From the NCBI RefSeq assembly GCF_016908355.1, contig NZ_JAFBDT010000011.1:1-64000 (forward strand): DNA of 64,000 nucleotides, written 5' to 3'. The notes under the pieces were generated by a model, which searched no databases, was not told where the DNA came from, and saw nothing but the letters and a program-made list of their open reading frames with translations. A program made the position numbers and the translations under genes. Below are positions 43,364 through 53,144 of this stretch, piece after piece. The DNA is from Fusibacter tunisiensis (GTDB lineage Bacteria; Bacillota; Clostridia; Peptostreptococcales; Acidaminobacteraceae). Numbering within the stretch: position 1 is the stretch's first letter; each line of letters begins with the position of its first letter.

Positions 43364-44689
43364 ATGATTTCAAACGAACAGTTGATTCATCAGTTAAAAT
43401 CCTATGAGGAAACACTTTGGATTAACCTGAATAAAAACGTCCATAAAACGTCAGAGATTAAAGTCCCCACCCTTCAAGATATACAAAATGCGGATAACCT
43501 ACTTCGAAAATTCAGTTCTTTCTTTGAATCGGCTTTTCCCGAAACACAGCCAATTAAGGGGTTGATTGAATCCCCTCTCATGCATATTCCCGCTTTTCAG
43601 AATGGTGTTATCCCCCTTCTTGGTGGCCGGGTTGTTGGCAATTGGTACCTCAAAGCAGATCATCTCCTCCCAATTTCAGGGTCTATAAAAGCACGTGGTG
43701 GCGTCTATGAGATTTTAAAATATGCAGAAAGATTGGCACTCGAAGCTGGCCTTATAACCCTTTCAGACGACTACTTTGCCTTCCACACCGATGCTTTTAA
43801 AAATTTTTTCAGTAAGCATACACTTGTTGTAGGCTCAACTGGGAATCTAGGCCTTAGTATTGGAACGATTGGACGGGCCTTGGGCTTCAATGTAAGCGTA
43901 CATATGTCAAAAGATGCAAAAACATGGAAAATCGAAAAACTTAAATCCATGGGTGTCCAAGTTATTCTTCATGACGCTAAATACTCTGAAGCTGTGGCAA
44001 GGGCAAGACATGAAGCCTCCCATGAGAAAAACACTTACTTTGTAGATGACGAAAACTCACGGGATTTGTTTACAGGTTATGCAGTTGCGGCATTACGCCT
44101 AGAAGATCAGCTGAAACAGAAAAAAATACCTGTTGATGCTGACCACCCTTTGTTTGTATACCTACCCTGTGGTGTTGGTGGCGCGCCAGGTGGCATTGCC
44201 CATGGCCTTAAAGAAGTCTTTGGTAAGGATGTCTATATTTTTCTAGCCGAACCCACCCATGCCCCGTGTATGCTTCTTGGAATGGCTACAGAGAAGTATT
44301 CAGAAATCGATGTTGCCGACATAGGTATCGACTTACAAACAGATGCAGATGGCCTCGCAGTAGGCAAGGCCTCAAGCTTTGCAGGTCAAGCCATGGCACC
44401 AATAATTGATGGCATTTATACCATTTCAGATGACCGCCTGTTCTTTACACTCTATGTGCTTCACGAAACAGAATCCATCGACCTCGAACCTTCAGCACTT
44501 GCAGGATTACTCGGTCCTATGCGCCTTTTTTATAATGAAAACGCCTTTCAAATTTTGGTGCAGAATCAATTGCTTGATAAAATGGAAAATGCAACACACA
44601 TCTCATGGGCAACCGGTGGCAGCATGGTTCCTACAGACATCATGTTTGAAGACATCAAACGTGGTGCCCTAAAATCAATGACTTTTTAA
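43364..44689 (+). CDS. dsdA: D-serine dehydratase
   Basis: A 441-residue PLP enzyme that converts D-serine to pyruvate and ammonia. The PLP lysine lies in SGSIKARGGVYEIL, the phosphate-binding glycine loop in VVGSTGNLGLSIG, and ENSRDLFTGYAVAALRL is a DsdA block. The full length and these blocks match DsdA rather than threonine dehydratase. Its ATG at 43364 follows AAGGAGG. No dsdC regulator or D-serine transporter accompanies it. It ends in a strong terminator. Confidence 0.94.
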   Translation: MISNEQLIHQLKSYEETLWINLNKNVHKTSEIKVPTLQDIQNADNLLRKFSSFFESAFPETQPIKGLIESPLMHIPAFQNGVIPLLGGRVVGNWYLKADHLLPISGSIKARGGVYEILKYAERLALEAGLITLSDDYFAFHTDAFKNFFSKHTLVVGSTGNLGLSIGTIGRALGFNVSVHMSKDAKTWKIEKLKSMGVQVILHDAKYSEAVARARHEASHEKNTYFVDDENSRDLFTGYAVAALRLEDQLKQKKIPVDADHPLFVYLPCGVGGAPGGIAHGLKEVFGKDVYIFLAEPTHAPCMLLGMATEKYSEIDVADIGIDLQTDADGLAVGKASSFAGQAMAPIIDGIYTISDDRLFFTLYVLHETESIDLEPSALAGLLGPMRLFYNENAFQILVQNQLLDKMENATHISWATGGSMVPTDIMFEDIKRGALKSMTF

Positions 44690-44696
44690 TCAATAA

Positions 44697-44725
44697 AACG
44701 CTCCCACTTTCGGGAGCGTTTTTGG
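44697..44725 (+). terminator. Intrinsic terminator of dsdA
   Basis: AACGCTCCC / GGGAGCGTT stem with a short loop and TTTTT. Confidence 0.9.
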
Positions 44726-44728
44726 CGT

Positions 44729-45601
44729 CTATCTTCTTTTTAAAAACCCTTTTCGCTTTAAGGTTGCTTCATATAAAATCACCGTTGCCGCTATGCCAAC
44801 ATTTAAAGAATCACAATCTCCAAACATGGGAATTTTAACGGCTTGATAGGGCTGATTGTACCATTCTCTTGAAATCCCATGTCGTTCTGATCCCATTACA
44901 ATTGCAACATTTCCTGAATACTCTGGCTCATAATAGGGTGCTGCCCCATCCGTATCTGTTAGAACAATTTGATAGTTTCGCTTCATCAACCATTCTGAAA
45001 CGTCATCATAGGTGGCTTCTACAATCGGCACCTTGAAACAGGACCCCTGAGAGCTCCTTATAAATTTTGGGTGCGTCAACCTAGTTTTTCGATTGGTGAT
45101 TATAATTGCATCCACATCTGTCCCATCAGCGGACCGTGTAATGGTTCCCACATTTCCAGGTATTTCAAGTCCATCCATCACCACAATCAAACTATTCGGC
45201 CCTAACGCCAATTGATTTAAAGACCGTTTGGGAAATTCACACACACTAATCATGCCTGCTGGATTGCCACTTTCTGATATCTGCTGCATCGTTTTTTTTG
45301 AAATCAAGTAAACTTGAGGTGCCATTTCAATCAAAGCAATCATCATTTGGTAGGCTTCCGGAGTAACGATTTCTTCAACAGATAAGAGCAAATACTCAAC
45401 CGTCAAACTGTAGTCTGTGACAAACTGATTTGCCCAAATCCCTTCAACTGGAATCAACTGTCTAGGATTGCCCTTTTTGTTGTTATTAATCTGATCCACC
45501 TGTTTTACATATGGAGATTTAGCCCCAGCATATCGTATTTTTAGGGGGTACGTGTCTTTTAAAAATTGTTCTTTTCCTTCAATCTCCATCTTGATAAACA
45601 T
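44729..45601 (-). CDS. TrmH/SpoU-family RNA 2'-O-methyltransferase
   Basis: A 290-residue SPOUT methyltransferase. The C-terminal half has the three knot motifs: DGLEIPGNVGTITRSADGTDVDA, VAIVMGSERHGIS and CDSLNVGIAATVILYEA. The Arg in TRSAD and the Ser-Leu-Asn-Val motif mark ribose methylation. The N-terminal 130 residues lack an obvious match and may bind RNA. The target (rRNA or tRNA) is not determined. It follows clpE by eight bases and is probably co-transcribed with it. Confidence 0.88.
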   Translation of the reverse strand: MFIKMEIEGKEQFLKDTYPLKIRYAGAKSPYVKQVDQINNNKKGNPRQLIPVEGIWANQFVTDYSLTVEYLLLSVEEIVTPEAYQMMIALIEMAPQVYLISKKTMQQISESGNPAGMISVCEFPKRSLNQLALGPNSLIVVMDGLEIPGNVGTITRSADGTDVDAIIITNRKTRLTHPKFIRSSQGSCFKVPIVEATYDDVSEWLMKRNYQIVLTDTDGAAPYYEPEYSGNVAIVMGSERHGISREWYNQPYQAVKIPMFGDCDSLNVGIAATVILYEATLKRKGFLKRR

Positions 45602-45609
45602 ATAGACTC

Positions 45610-47919
45610 CTATACTTTGACTTTAATTTTAACGTGCTCATCCTCCAACACGGCCTTTAAGGTATTTCCTTTTGCCAACATCTTGCGGATGTACAATTCT
45701 GCAATTTCATCTTCAATATACTTTTGAATGGTTCGTCTTAATGGACGTGCGCCGTACTTTTCATCAAAGCCACGCTCAAGAATTAACTGTTTGACCTCAT
45801 CTGAAATTTCAAGTGACATCTGCTTATCTTTAACTTCAGCGTTCACTTCATCAAGCTGCAATTCTATAATTTGTTTTAATTCTGCTTTGCTAAGTGACTT
45901 AAACACAACAATATCATCAATTCGATTTAAGAATTCCGGTTTGAAGGTTTCCCTTAACATTTCCCTAATCTTAAGTTCCTGATGCTCTCCAGTTCCAGCA
46001 CCAAATCCGATACCAGAAGACTTTAAATTCGTACCAACATTTGACGTCATTATAATTACTGTATTTTCAAAAAACACAGTTCTGCCTTGACCATCTGTAA
46101 GCCGTCCATCTTCAAGAATTTGGAGCATCACGTTAAAGACATCCCCATGTGCCTTTTCTATCTCGTCTAACAAAATGACAGAATATGGCTTGCGACGTAC
46201 TTTTTCAGTAAGCTGACCGCCTTGCTCATAACCAACATAGCCTGGAGGCGCACCAATCAATTTAGAAACCGTATGTTTTTCCATGTATTCTGACATGTCC
46301 ATACGAATCATAGCTTCTTCAGTTCCAAAAAGTTCTTCGGCAAGTGTTTTGGCAAGTTCGGTTTTCCCAACACCTGTCGGTCCTACAAACACAAAAGATG
46401 CCGGCTTACGCTTGCGCCTAAATCCAGACCGACTCCTACGAATGGCTTTTGCTATGGCTTCAATTGCATGATTTTGACCAATGACCCGCTGATGCAATCT
46501 AGACTCCAAATTAAGGAGTTTCTCCGCCTCTTCTTCCGTAATTTTTTGGACAGGTATCTTTGTCCACGCCTCTATAACATAAGCAATATCTTCAACAGAT
46601 AACTCACGATGGGCCCATTCAGATTCAAGTTTTTCGATTTTTTCAGAAGTTCGAATACTCGCCATACGCAATTCAGCTGACCGTTCATAATCATCAGCAG
46701 AGACAGCTTCAGACCGCTCGGCTTCAATCCGCTCCAGTTCCTCTTTTAGGGCACTGATTTCCACAAGACCTTGATTCATAAGATTCGCCCTTGACCCGGC
46801 TTCATCAATAACATCAATTGCTTTATCCGGCAAAAATCGATCTGTAATATACCGTTCAGACATTCTTACTGCCGATGTTATGACGTCATCAGATATTGCA
46901 ACTTTATGATAGATTTCATAATAGTCTCGAATGCCTTTAAGAATCTCAATACTTTCTTCAACAGTTGGTTCATCCACAAGAACTGGCTGAAATCTTCTTT
47001 CAAGCGCAGCATCTTTTTCAATGTGCTTTCGATATTCTTCTAATGTTGTTGCACCAATAACTTGAACTTCTCCACGCGCCAAGGCAGGTTTCAAAATGTT
47101 GGCAGCATTCATAACACCGCCATGAACTTCTCCTGCGCCCATAATATTATGAACCTCATCTATGACAAGGATCACATTGCCATGCTTCGATGCTTCAGAA
47201 ATAATGGATTTCATTCGGCCTTCAAACTGACCTCTAAATTGAGTGCCAGCTACAATTGAGGTCATATCCAACAAATAGATTTCAGTCTCAAGTAACTTTT
47301 CTGGAACGGCTTTTTCGACAACTCTCACAGCCAATCCTTCAGCTATAGCTGTTTTGCCCACACCCGGTTCACCTAGAAGAATCGGATTGTTTTTCCCGCG
47401 TCGATTTAAAATCTGAACAACACGGTCAATTTCACGCTGCCTTCCAATAATCCGATCAATCTCACCGTTTTTTGCTTTTTCAATCAGATTAGTACCGTAT
47501 TTTTCCAGTGTTTTAAGCTTCATTCGCTTTCCTTTTTTATTCGATTTATGGTGCTTTGCTTCTTCTCCATCTGCATAAGACTCATAGAAATCTTCCTCAA
47601 AAGCATCCATTTCCTCTTCAAAGTACTGGCCTTCATCTTGATCCTCATCAGCTTCAGCATCAAATTGCATCATCTGCATCAATGGATTGTCTTCATCATT
47701 TGACACATGATCAAACAAGTGGTTCATCTGCTTGGATAAATTATCCATTTCTTCAGGGCTTAGATTAATTTGATTCATTATTTCATCCATTACTGGGTAA
47801 CCTTTTTTTTGAGCGCATTCCAGACATAAGTCTACGTATTCAGTTTTTCCGTTTTCAATTTTTGCCGTACGCATAATAGCGACATTTTTTTTACATTCAG
47901 AACATTTTTTCATCATCAT
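45610..47919 (-). CDS. clpE: Clp ATPase ClpE with N-terminal zinc finger
   Basis: A 769-residue AAA+ unfoldase that feeds proteins to ClpP. Residues 6-35 form a four-cysteine zinc finger (C6-x2-C9, C32-x2-C35) typical of ClpE rather than ClpC. A long acidic linker (about 70-120, rich in Asp and Glu) follows. The first AAA domain has GEPGVGKTA, then a UVR-like coiled coil ([13 protein letters not shown]), and the second has GPTGVGKTE and an SSGIGFGAG loop that supplies an IGF contact for ClpP. Start is placed in the ATGATGATG at 47919-47911. I see no CIRCE or clear CtsR site upstream. Confidence 0.92.
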   Translation of the reverse strand: MMMKKCSECKKNVAIMRTAKIENGKTEYVDLCLECAQKKGYPVMDEIMNQINLSPEEMDNLSKQMNHLFDHVSNDEDNPLMQMMQFDAEADEDQDEGQYFEEEMDAFEEDFYESYADGEEAKHHKSNKKGKRMKLKTLEKYGTNLIEKAKNGEIDRIIGRQREIDRVVQILNRRGKNNPILLGEPGVGKTAIAEGLAVRVVEKAVPEKLLETEIYLLDMTSIVAGTQFRGQFEGRMKSIISEASKHGNVILVIDEVHNIMGAGEVHGGVMNAANILKPALARGEVQVIGATTLEEYRKHIEKDAALERRFQPVLVDEPTVEESIEILKGIRDYYEIYHKVAISDDVITSAVRMSERYITDRFLPDKAIDVIDEAGSRANLMNQGLVEISALKEELERIEAERSEAVSADDYERSAELRMASIRTSEKIEKLESEWAHRELSVEDIAYVIEAWTKIPVQKITEEEAEKLLNLESRLHQRVIGQNHAIEAIAKAIRRSRSGFRRKRKPASFVFVGPTGVGKTELAKTLAEELFGTEEAMIRMDMSEYMEKHTVSKLIGAPPGYVGYEQGGQLTEKVRRKPYSVILLDEIEKAHGDVFNVMLQILEDGRLTDGQGRTVFFENTVIIMTSNVGTNLKSSGIGFGAGTGEHQELKIREMLRETFKPEFLNRIDDIVVFKSLSKAELKQIIELQLDEVNAEVKDKQMSLEISDEVKQLILERGFDEKYGARPLRRTIQKYIEDEIAELYIRKMLAKGNTLKAVLEDEHVKIKVKV

Positions 47920-48066
47920 CACTCTTTCTTTATATAGACTTTTAATATTATACCCCATTTCGAGCCACAAAATAACCGCTATTCCATTAAATTTTTATGA
48001 ACAGGGGGTGACCTATTGCTCAATTTCCTATAAAATTAACTTAAAAGATAAAGAGGAGGAAAACGT

Positions 48067-48684
48067 ATGGATTCAAGAATCGAAAAAACGCTGGCTCAGC
48101 TTGAAAAAAATAGAATCACAGGTCATTTTGTCGAAACACCTGAAGCCCTTCACAGGTTAATTGCATCTCTCGTTCCAGAAGGTGCCACCGTTTCAGTTGG
48201 GGGCTCTATGACCTTGTTTGAAACTGGAACCATTGATTTTCTAAGAAATGGAACTTATGAATTCTGGGACAGATATGCTGAAGGGTTAACGCCTGAAGAC
48301 ACAAAGGCCCTTTACCGAAAATCATTCTCGGCAGATGCCTACTTTTCAAGTGTAAATGCTATTACCGAAGATGGGTGGCTCTATAATATTGATGGTCTCG
48401 GAAACCGAGTAGCTTCCATAATTTATGGACCTGATAAAGTCTTTTTGATTGCTGGAACAAATAAAATTGTCAAAGACATGGAAGCGGCTGAAATCAGACT
48501 CCGTCATAAAGCTGCCCCAGCAAATGCAGTCAGATTAAACCGAAATACACCCTGTGCAAAAACAGGCGTTTGCATGGACTGTAAGCACAAAGACCGCATC
48601 TGTAGTGCTTATGTGAAAATCGGTTGGCAGTTTGATCCAAACAGAATTCACGTCATTTTAATCAACGGGAACTTTGGCTATTAA
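48067..48684 (+). CDS. LUD-domain (LutC/YkgG-like) protein
   Basis: A 205-residue protein of the LUD (lactate utilisation, DUF162) family. Blocks are VSVGGSMTLFETG, SADAYFSSVNAITEDGWLYNIDGLGNRVA and GPDKVFLIAGTNKIV. The C-terminal CAKTGVCMDCKHKDRIC carries four cysteines and may bind a metal or cluster. In clostridia such single-domain LUD proteins occur alone, and their substrate is unknown. The ATG follows AGAGGAGG and the gene has its own terminator. Confidence 0.85.
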   Translation: MDSRIEKTLAQLEKNRITGHFVETPEALHRLIASLVPEGATVSVGGSMTLFETGTIDFLRNGTYEFWDRYAEGLTPEDTKALYRKSFSADAYFSSVNAITEDGWLYNIDGLGNRVASIIYGPDKVFLIAGTNKIVKDMEAAEIRLRHKAAPANAVRLNRNTPCAKTGVCMDCKHKDRICSAYVKIGWQFDPNRIHVILINGNFGY

Positions 48685-48686
48685 AA

Positions 48687-48742
48687 AAACCGACCGCCTT
48701 AAGGTTAGATATCCGTCTAACTTTTTGGGGGTCGGTTTATTT
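48687..48742 (+). terminator. Terminator of the LUD gene
   Basis: AAACCGACC / GGTCGGTTT 9-bp stem around an inner TTAGA / TCTAA pair, followed by a T-rich tail. Confidence 0.75.
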
Positions 48743-48762
48743 GTTTGACTGTCTTATGCGTG

Positions 48763-48984
48763 CTACTTAATCTGATCAGAGCGCATAACTTGTTCCACGA
48801 CAATTTTATCGCCTTCAGAATATAAAATCATAGCCATCGGGCCTGTTACCAAAAGACAAGCTTCATCCGAATCTGTAGAAATTCGGTCTAAATTTTCTGC
48901 AATTGCCTTAAATATAGTCTCTTCAGAAAACGGAAGTGTTTCAAGGTCCTGTTCAATTTGAACTTTCAAAGTTTGATCTGACAT
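48763..48984 (-). CDS. Hypothetical protein, 73 residues
   Basis: I do not recognise this small acidic soluble protein. It begins MSDQTLKVQIEQDLETLPFS and ends KIVVEQVMRSDQIK. The ATG at 48984 is preceded by AAAGGAGGG, a strong ribosome binding site, and the gene lies 42 bases after an ABC permease gene on the same strand, so it may be part of that operon. A longer reading from 49014 is not supported. Confidence 0.65.
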   Translation of the reverse strand: MSDQTLKVQIEQDLETLPFSEETIFKAIAENLDRISTDSDEACLLVTGPMAMILYSEGDKIVVEQVMRSDQIK

Positions 48985-49026
48985 ATACCCTCCTTTATAT
49001 CGACTCATGCTCATATTTTACAACAT

Positions 49027-50661
49027 TTACTGGACATTGACCAGTCTTGCTTTTCGAAACAAGAAAAAACCCAAGACCAAATAGGCACATGTTGCGAGAA
49101 CGCTCCATACAATTTGATTCTGAATCAAAAAATAATGAATTGCCCACAATCCGCCAATAATCGCCATAAAAACAAAGGTTTCTCCAATTTTTTTATTCCC
49201 ACCAGGGACCATCTCTTTGGAAAACGGCAGGTTCATTTTTCCCATATTCAGTTTTATACCCATTAAAAACAAGGCAGCAGCTTCAATTACAATAACACCC
49301 GGCAATGCCGGCCACCCCATAAGAACAAGCATCAAAAACCCCATTACAGCCATAATTGGCAATTCGTATTTAATTAAGTAGGCTTTTGACGCCCCAGTTA
49401 AAATCAAATTTTTATTGTCAATTGGAAAACTGTCATAAATAAAAGCCGCTTCATGCGTTTCACTAAATTGAACCAACTCAAAGTTAGTCGTCAAAAATAG
49501 AGTTGACAAATATAAAGTCATATACTGAAAACTGCCTTTAAGGCCAGCCAATCCCTCGGTCAATGACCCAGATGTTTCCAGTACAGAATACATCATAATC
49601 AAAGGAAATATCATTGCCATTGCTTGATTGGGATAGATCATACGCTTCAATTTACGATCTCTTTTTAAATTCGAGTCTGCAAACCACATAAACGCGCGTT
49701 CCGTTTGATTAAAAGCCAAAAGGCCATAAAGTCGTGTTTTGAATTTCGACCGCCTTTGCGCACGTAACCCTTCTTCAATTTGGAGTTTGCCAAGGTAAAA
49801 TTCGAATTTTGGTAAAATAAAACTTTTTAACAGAGCCCCAAGTCCAAAGGGAACAATGAGGGCCAAAACTGCAAACCATCCATAATTGCCACCTTCAACA
49901 ATTACCTTAAAAAGCCCTGCAAACCACGCTGGTGCCAACAAATAAGTCCACCAGTCTACAGATACCGTCACTTCCAAGGCTGTGAACTCAAAAACACGTG
50001 CTAAAACCTGATAAATAACAATGGTGAAAATTGTCACGGCGATTTGAAAGACATTTAGTACATCTTTCAACTTTTCTCCACTAAAAAATGCCAGTAAAAC
50101 TGTGTATAAAATTGTCGTGGCAAAAACCACAAGCAGTGACAAAGTTACCATCATAACTAAAAAAGCACCGAGTATTCGAATGCCATAAGCGCCAACACCA
50201 AAAACTATGGCCGCTGCATTTAAAGAAAAAAACATGGCAATCATGTAATAAATAATATGAATTATTTTTGCCGTATTCAACGTTTCACTGTTTACAGGCC
50301 GTGTCATGATAATCTGTTTGTCTCTTAAATCCAAAAGAACGTTTGAAAAATCTGTCACCATATACATTACCATAAAGAACAGATCCATTGATGCAATAAT
50401 TGCCATCTTAAGGAACAAATCAAATGGCATTGTCATAATCATCCCCATAAAAAAACCAAGGAAAGCAAGCATGAGTAAGTTTGACTTGAAGCCAGTTAAT
50501 TTTTTTGAATTGCCACCCTCGTTTGGCAAATTAGTCTTTCGGTCATCCAAAGTTAATTTAAGATTCAAGATGTGAACCATTTGATCAAAATCTACAGCTG
50601 ACTTCCTAAAAAAAGGCTTCATGGGTTTTATAATTTTAAGGAGTAGAAAATTTGATTTCAA
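49027..50661 (-). CDS. ABC-type exporter permease (large, multi-spanning)
   Basis: A 544-residue membrane protein with about twelve hydrophobic segments grouped in two halves around a basic central loop (RAQRRSKFKTRLYGLL). It starts at a TTG (50661) that overlaps the TGA of the ATPase gene, with GAGGAGGTGA upstream, so the two are translationally coupled and form one transporter. The direction is inferred as export because the ATPase belongs to the ABC-2 type group and no binding protein is encoded. The substrate is unknown. Confidence 0.8.
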   Translation of the reverse strand: MKSNFLLLKIIKPMKPFFRKSAVDFDQMVHILNLKLTLDDRKTNLPNEGGNSKKLTGFKSNLLMLAFLGFFMGMIMTMPFDLFLKMAIIASMDLFFMVMYMVTDFSNVLLDLRDKQIIMTRPVNSETLNTAKIIHIIYYMIAMFFSLNAAAIVFGVGAYGIRILGAFLVMMVTLSLLVVFATTILYTVLLAFFSGEKLKDVLNVFQIAVTIFTIVIYQVLARVFEFTALEVTVSVDWWTYLLAPAWFAGLFKVIVEGGNYGWFAVLALIVPFGLGALLKSFILPKFEFYLGKLQIEEGLRAQRRSKFKTRLYGLLAFNQTERAFMWFADSNLKRDRKLKRMIYPNQAMAMIFPLIMMYSVLETSGSLTEGLAGLKGSFQYMTLYLSTLFLTTNFELVQFSETHEAAFIYDSFPIDNKNLILTGASKAYLIKYELPIMAVMGFLMLVLMGWPALPGVIVIEAAALFLMGIKLNMGKMNLPFSKEMVPGGNKKIGETFVFMAIIGGLWAIHYFLIQNQIVWSVLATCAYLVLGFFLFRKARLVNVQ

Positions 50662-51452
50662 ACAGTCACCTCCTCATCCATTAACGTCCGAACAAATGAC
50701 TCTGCAATTTGAGCATGGGTATCAAATCCTGTTAATTGATTAAAAATTTCTTGGAGAGAATGGTCTTTTCTATTTTGACTCAAAGTCTCAAAATTGCCAT
50801 CAGCAACAACAACCCCATCATTTAGAACAATTATACGGTCGCTTATTTTTTCAACCACTTCCATAATATGTGACGAGTAAAAAATCGTCTTCCCTTTTTC
50901 AGCCAATTTTCGTAAAATTTCTTTAAAGACCATTACACTATTGGCATCTAAACCACTAATCGGTTCATCAAAGAACAAAATATCTGGGTTATGAATTAAA
51001 CTTGAAATAATCAGCAATTTTTGCTTCATACCCTTTGAATAAGAGGAGATTCGATTATAATAAGCCGTCTTAATGCCAAACAGATCAAAAAGAGCTTCTG
51101 CTTTTTGAGTTAGAGTTTCTGGATCCATTTGATACAATTCTCCAATAAACTGCAAGTACTCTGCACCCGATAAACTGTCATATAAAGTGGCCACTTCAGG
51201 AACATAACCAATATGGCGTTTATAGGCCACGGACTCTTCCTTAATGTCTTTCCCTAAAATTTTAACCGCACCTTCGTACGTGTCAATCATTCCAAGCATA
51301 ATTTTTACTGTCGTGCTCTTTCCAGCACCATTTGGGCCAATATAACCAATAATTTGTCCCGGAAAAATATTCAAATCAATGCCTTTAAGGACATAGTCAC
51401 CGGCTGTGTCATACCTCATTTTTAAATCTTTTATTTCTATAACGGATTCCAT
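50658..51452 (-). CDS. ABC transporter ATP-binding protein (ABC-2 type)
   Basis: A 264-residue ATPase. Walker A is GPNGAGKSTTVK, the signature ISSYSKGMKQKLLI, Walker B DILFFDEPISGLD and the switch YSSHIMEVVEKISDRI. The pattern is that of ABC-2 exporters for antibiotics, lipids or peptides. The ATG at 51452 follows GGAGG and starts the domain cleanly; a longer reading to 51590 would cross into the promoter region of the divergent gene. Partner of the large permease downstream. Confidence 0.9.
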   Translation of the reverse strand: MESVIEIKDLKMRYDTAGDYVLKGIDLNIFPGQIIGYIGPNGAGKSTTVKIMLGMIDTYEGAVKILGKDIKEESVAYKRHIGYVPEVATLYDSLSGAEYLQFIGELYQMDPETLTQKAEALFDLFGIKTAYYNRISSYSKGMKQKLLIISSLIHNPDILFFDEPISGLDANSVMVFKEILRKLAEKGKTIFYSSHIMEVVEKISDRIIVLNDGVVVADGNFETLSQNRKDHSLQEIFNQLTGFDTHAQIAESFVRTLMDEEVTV

Positions 51453-51500
51453 ATTTTCCTCCATTCTAAGTGCGACTTCCACTAATCTTGAGTCTAGCTC

Positions 51501-51529
51501 TTGTTTTGCTTGCGTTTTTGTGGTACATT
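51501..51529 (+). promoter_or_regulatory. Promoter of the HAD-IB phosphatase gene
   Basis: TTGTTT (51501-51506) and TACATT (51524-51529) with a 17-base spacer. Confidence 0.5.
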
Positions 51530-51564
51530 CATTCCAATCATTAAACGAATAGGAGAATTCATTT

Positions 51565-52308
51565 ATGAATATTGCTGCATTTTTAGACATTGATGGAACA
51601 CTTTATCGAAATTCCCTCATGATCGAACATTTTAAAAAACTTGTTAAGTATGAAGTCATCGATCCAGGCGTGTGGCATCTCGGTGTTAAAGATTCATTCA
51701 CAGAATGGCGCAAACGCGTTGGTGAATACGAAGATTATATGCTTGAACTTGTAAATCTGTACTATGACGCCCTAAAGGGACGCAAAGCCTCCGATCTTGA
51801 ATTCATATCCAATCAAGTGATTGCTCTACATGGGGATATTGTCTATAAATATACCCGGAGCCAAATCTTATGGCACAAAAGTCAGGGACACAAGGTCTTT
51901 TTTATATCAGGCAGTCCAGATTTTCTGGTTTCTAAAATGGCTTCAAAATATGAAATTGATGGCTACAGAGGGACTGGCTATCTTGTAGACGCCCATGGCT
52001 GCTTTACTGGAGAGGTATCCCCTATGTGGGACTCCGTCAACAAAAATAAAGCCATTGATGGCTTTGTCAAGGCTTTTGACATTGACCTCGATAAAAGCTA
52101 CGCATATGGCGATACCAACGGGGATTTTTCTATGTTATGTCGCGTGGGCAATCCCGTTGCAATCAACCCTGCAAAAGAGCTCTTAATGCATATCAAAAAT
52201 AGTGAAACACTCTCTAAAAAAGCCACTATTATCGTCGAACGAAAAGATGTTATCTATCAGCTCCCGACTTCTGTTTCCTTGATTGATGAAAGCGCCCTAT
52301 TTGTATAG
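51565..52308 (+). CDS. HAD-superfamily phosphatase, subfamily IB (SerB-like)
   Basis: A 247-residue HAD hydrolase. Motif I is FLDIDGTLYRNSLM, motif II FFISGSPDFLVSKMA, and motif III/IV KSYAYGDTNGDFSMLCRVGNPVAINP. Subfamily IB includes phosphoserine phosphatase and related lipid or amino-acid phosphatases; the substrate here is not shown. The cap region (about 20-95) is helical. It is a single gene between divergent ABC transporter genes and a convergent nitrilase, with a terminator across its stop codon. Confidence 0.88.
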   Translation: MNIAAFLDIDGTLYRNSLMIEHFKKLVKYEVIDPGVWHLGVKDSFTEWRKRVGEYEDYMLELVNLYYDALKGRKASDLEFISNQVIALHGDIVYKYTRSQILWHKSQGHKVFFISGSPDFLVSKMASKYEIDGYRGTGYLVDAHGCFTGEVSPMWDSVNKNKAIDGFVKAFDIDLDKSYAYGDTNGDFSMLCRVGNPVAINPAKELLMHIKNSETLSKKATIIVERKDVIYQLPTSVSLIDESALFV

Positions 52309-52323
52309 GGCGTCTATTTTTTT
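52293..52323 (+). terminator. Terminator overlapping the HAD-IB stop codon
   Basis: CGCCCTAT / ATAGGGCG 8-bp stem with TTGT loop, followed by a T-rich run ending at the convergent nitrilase stop. Confidence 0.85.
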
Positions 52324-53140
52324 AAAGGGTGTATTTCTCTTTTTTCAAGTGCTTCAAAAGAGGCAATTGATCCCGTATGGTTTGTTCGGCTTCCAGATCA
52401 ATCTGTCCAACCAAATACCCTTCATCCTCATTCAACTCCCCAATAACATCACCCCATGGATTCACCACCATAGAGTGCCCATATGAGATATAGCCTAGAT
52501 CATAGTCTCTTGCCGGTGCACATCCCACTGTGTAAACTTGATTGTCCACAGCCCGGCTTCTTAAAAGCAGTTCCCAATGGGCCGGCCCCGTGGTCATGTT
52601 AAAAGCTGCTGGGAAAATTAGCACACCTGCCCCTTTGGAAACCATATAGCGTGACAGTTCGGGAAACCGGATATCATAACAAATTGCAACCCCAATCTTA
52701 CCAAATTCAGTCTCTACAATTGTGGGTGTTTCCCCAGCCGAAAGCGCATCTGACTCTCTAAAATACTGGCCATTGACAATGTCAATATCCAGCATATGGA
52801 TTTTTCTGTGTTTCCCAATACACTTTCCTTTTGGGTCAAAGATATAAGACGTATTGTAGAGTCGGTCTTCTTCGCGTTCAGGGATTGAGCCACCAATTAA
52901 GTATACCTTATTGCGTTCAGCTGCTTCACTGAGTTTTTGCCAGGTGTATCCACCCTCTTCTTCTGCATAATCGCTAAACAAATGTGTCTCATAGGGGCAA
53001 TTAAACATTTCTGGGAGCACCACCACCTCTGCGCCTTTCTCCGATACACGTGCAACATTTAAAACTGCACGGTCTACAGACGCCTCTTTTGTTTCCATTA
53101 CTTTCATTTGAATCAAAGCCAATCTGAATTCCTTATGCAT
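52322..53140 (-). CDS. Carbon-nitrogen hydrolase (omega-amidase/Nit2-like)
   Basis: A 272-residue nitrilase-superfamily amidase. The catalytic Glu lies in VVLPEMFNCPYE, Lys in KHRKIHMLDIDI and Cys in GVAICYDIRFPELSRY. The DIDIVNGQYFRESD stretch after the lysine and the overall pattern resemble omega-amidase (Nit2), which hydrolyses alpha-ketoglutaramate and cleans up a toxic transaminase by-product. That assignment is by resemblance. The ATG follows AGAGGTGATCC. It is part of a minus-strand trio with a reductase and an inositol-phosphatase-like gene. Confidence 0.88.
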   Translation of the reverse strand: MHKEFRLALIQMKVMETKEASVDRAVLNVARVSEKGAEVVVLPEMFNCPYETHLFSDYAEEEGGYTWQKLSEAAERNKVYLIGGSIPEREEDRLYNTSYIFDPKGKCIGKHRKIHMLDIDIVNGQYFRESDALSAGETPTIVETEFGKIGVAICYDIRFPELSRYMVSKGAGVLIFPAAFNMTTGPAHWELLLRSRAVDNQVYTVGCAPARDYDLGYISYGHSMVVNPWGDVIGELNEDEGYLVGQIDLEAEQTIRDQLPLLKHLKKEKYTL

Positions 53141-53144
53141 AGGA

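Noticed and set aside
47920-48066. CIRCE or CtsR heat-shock operator before clpE
   Set aside because: I looked for TTAGCACTC/GAGTGCTAA and for tandem GGTCAAA heptads and found neither.
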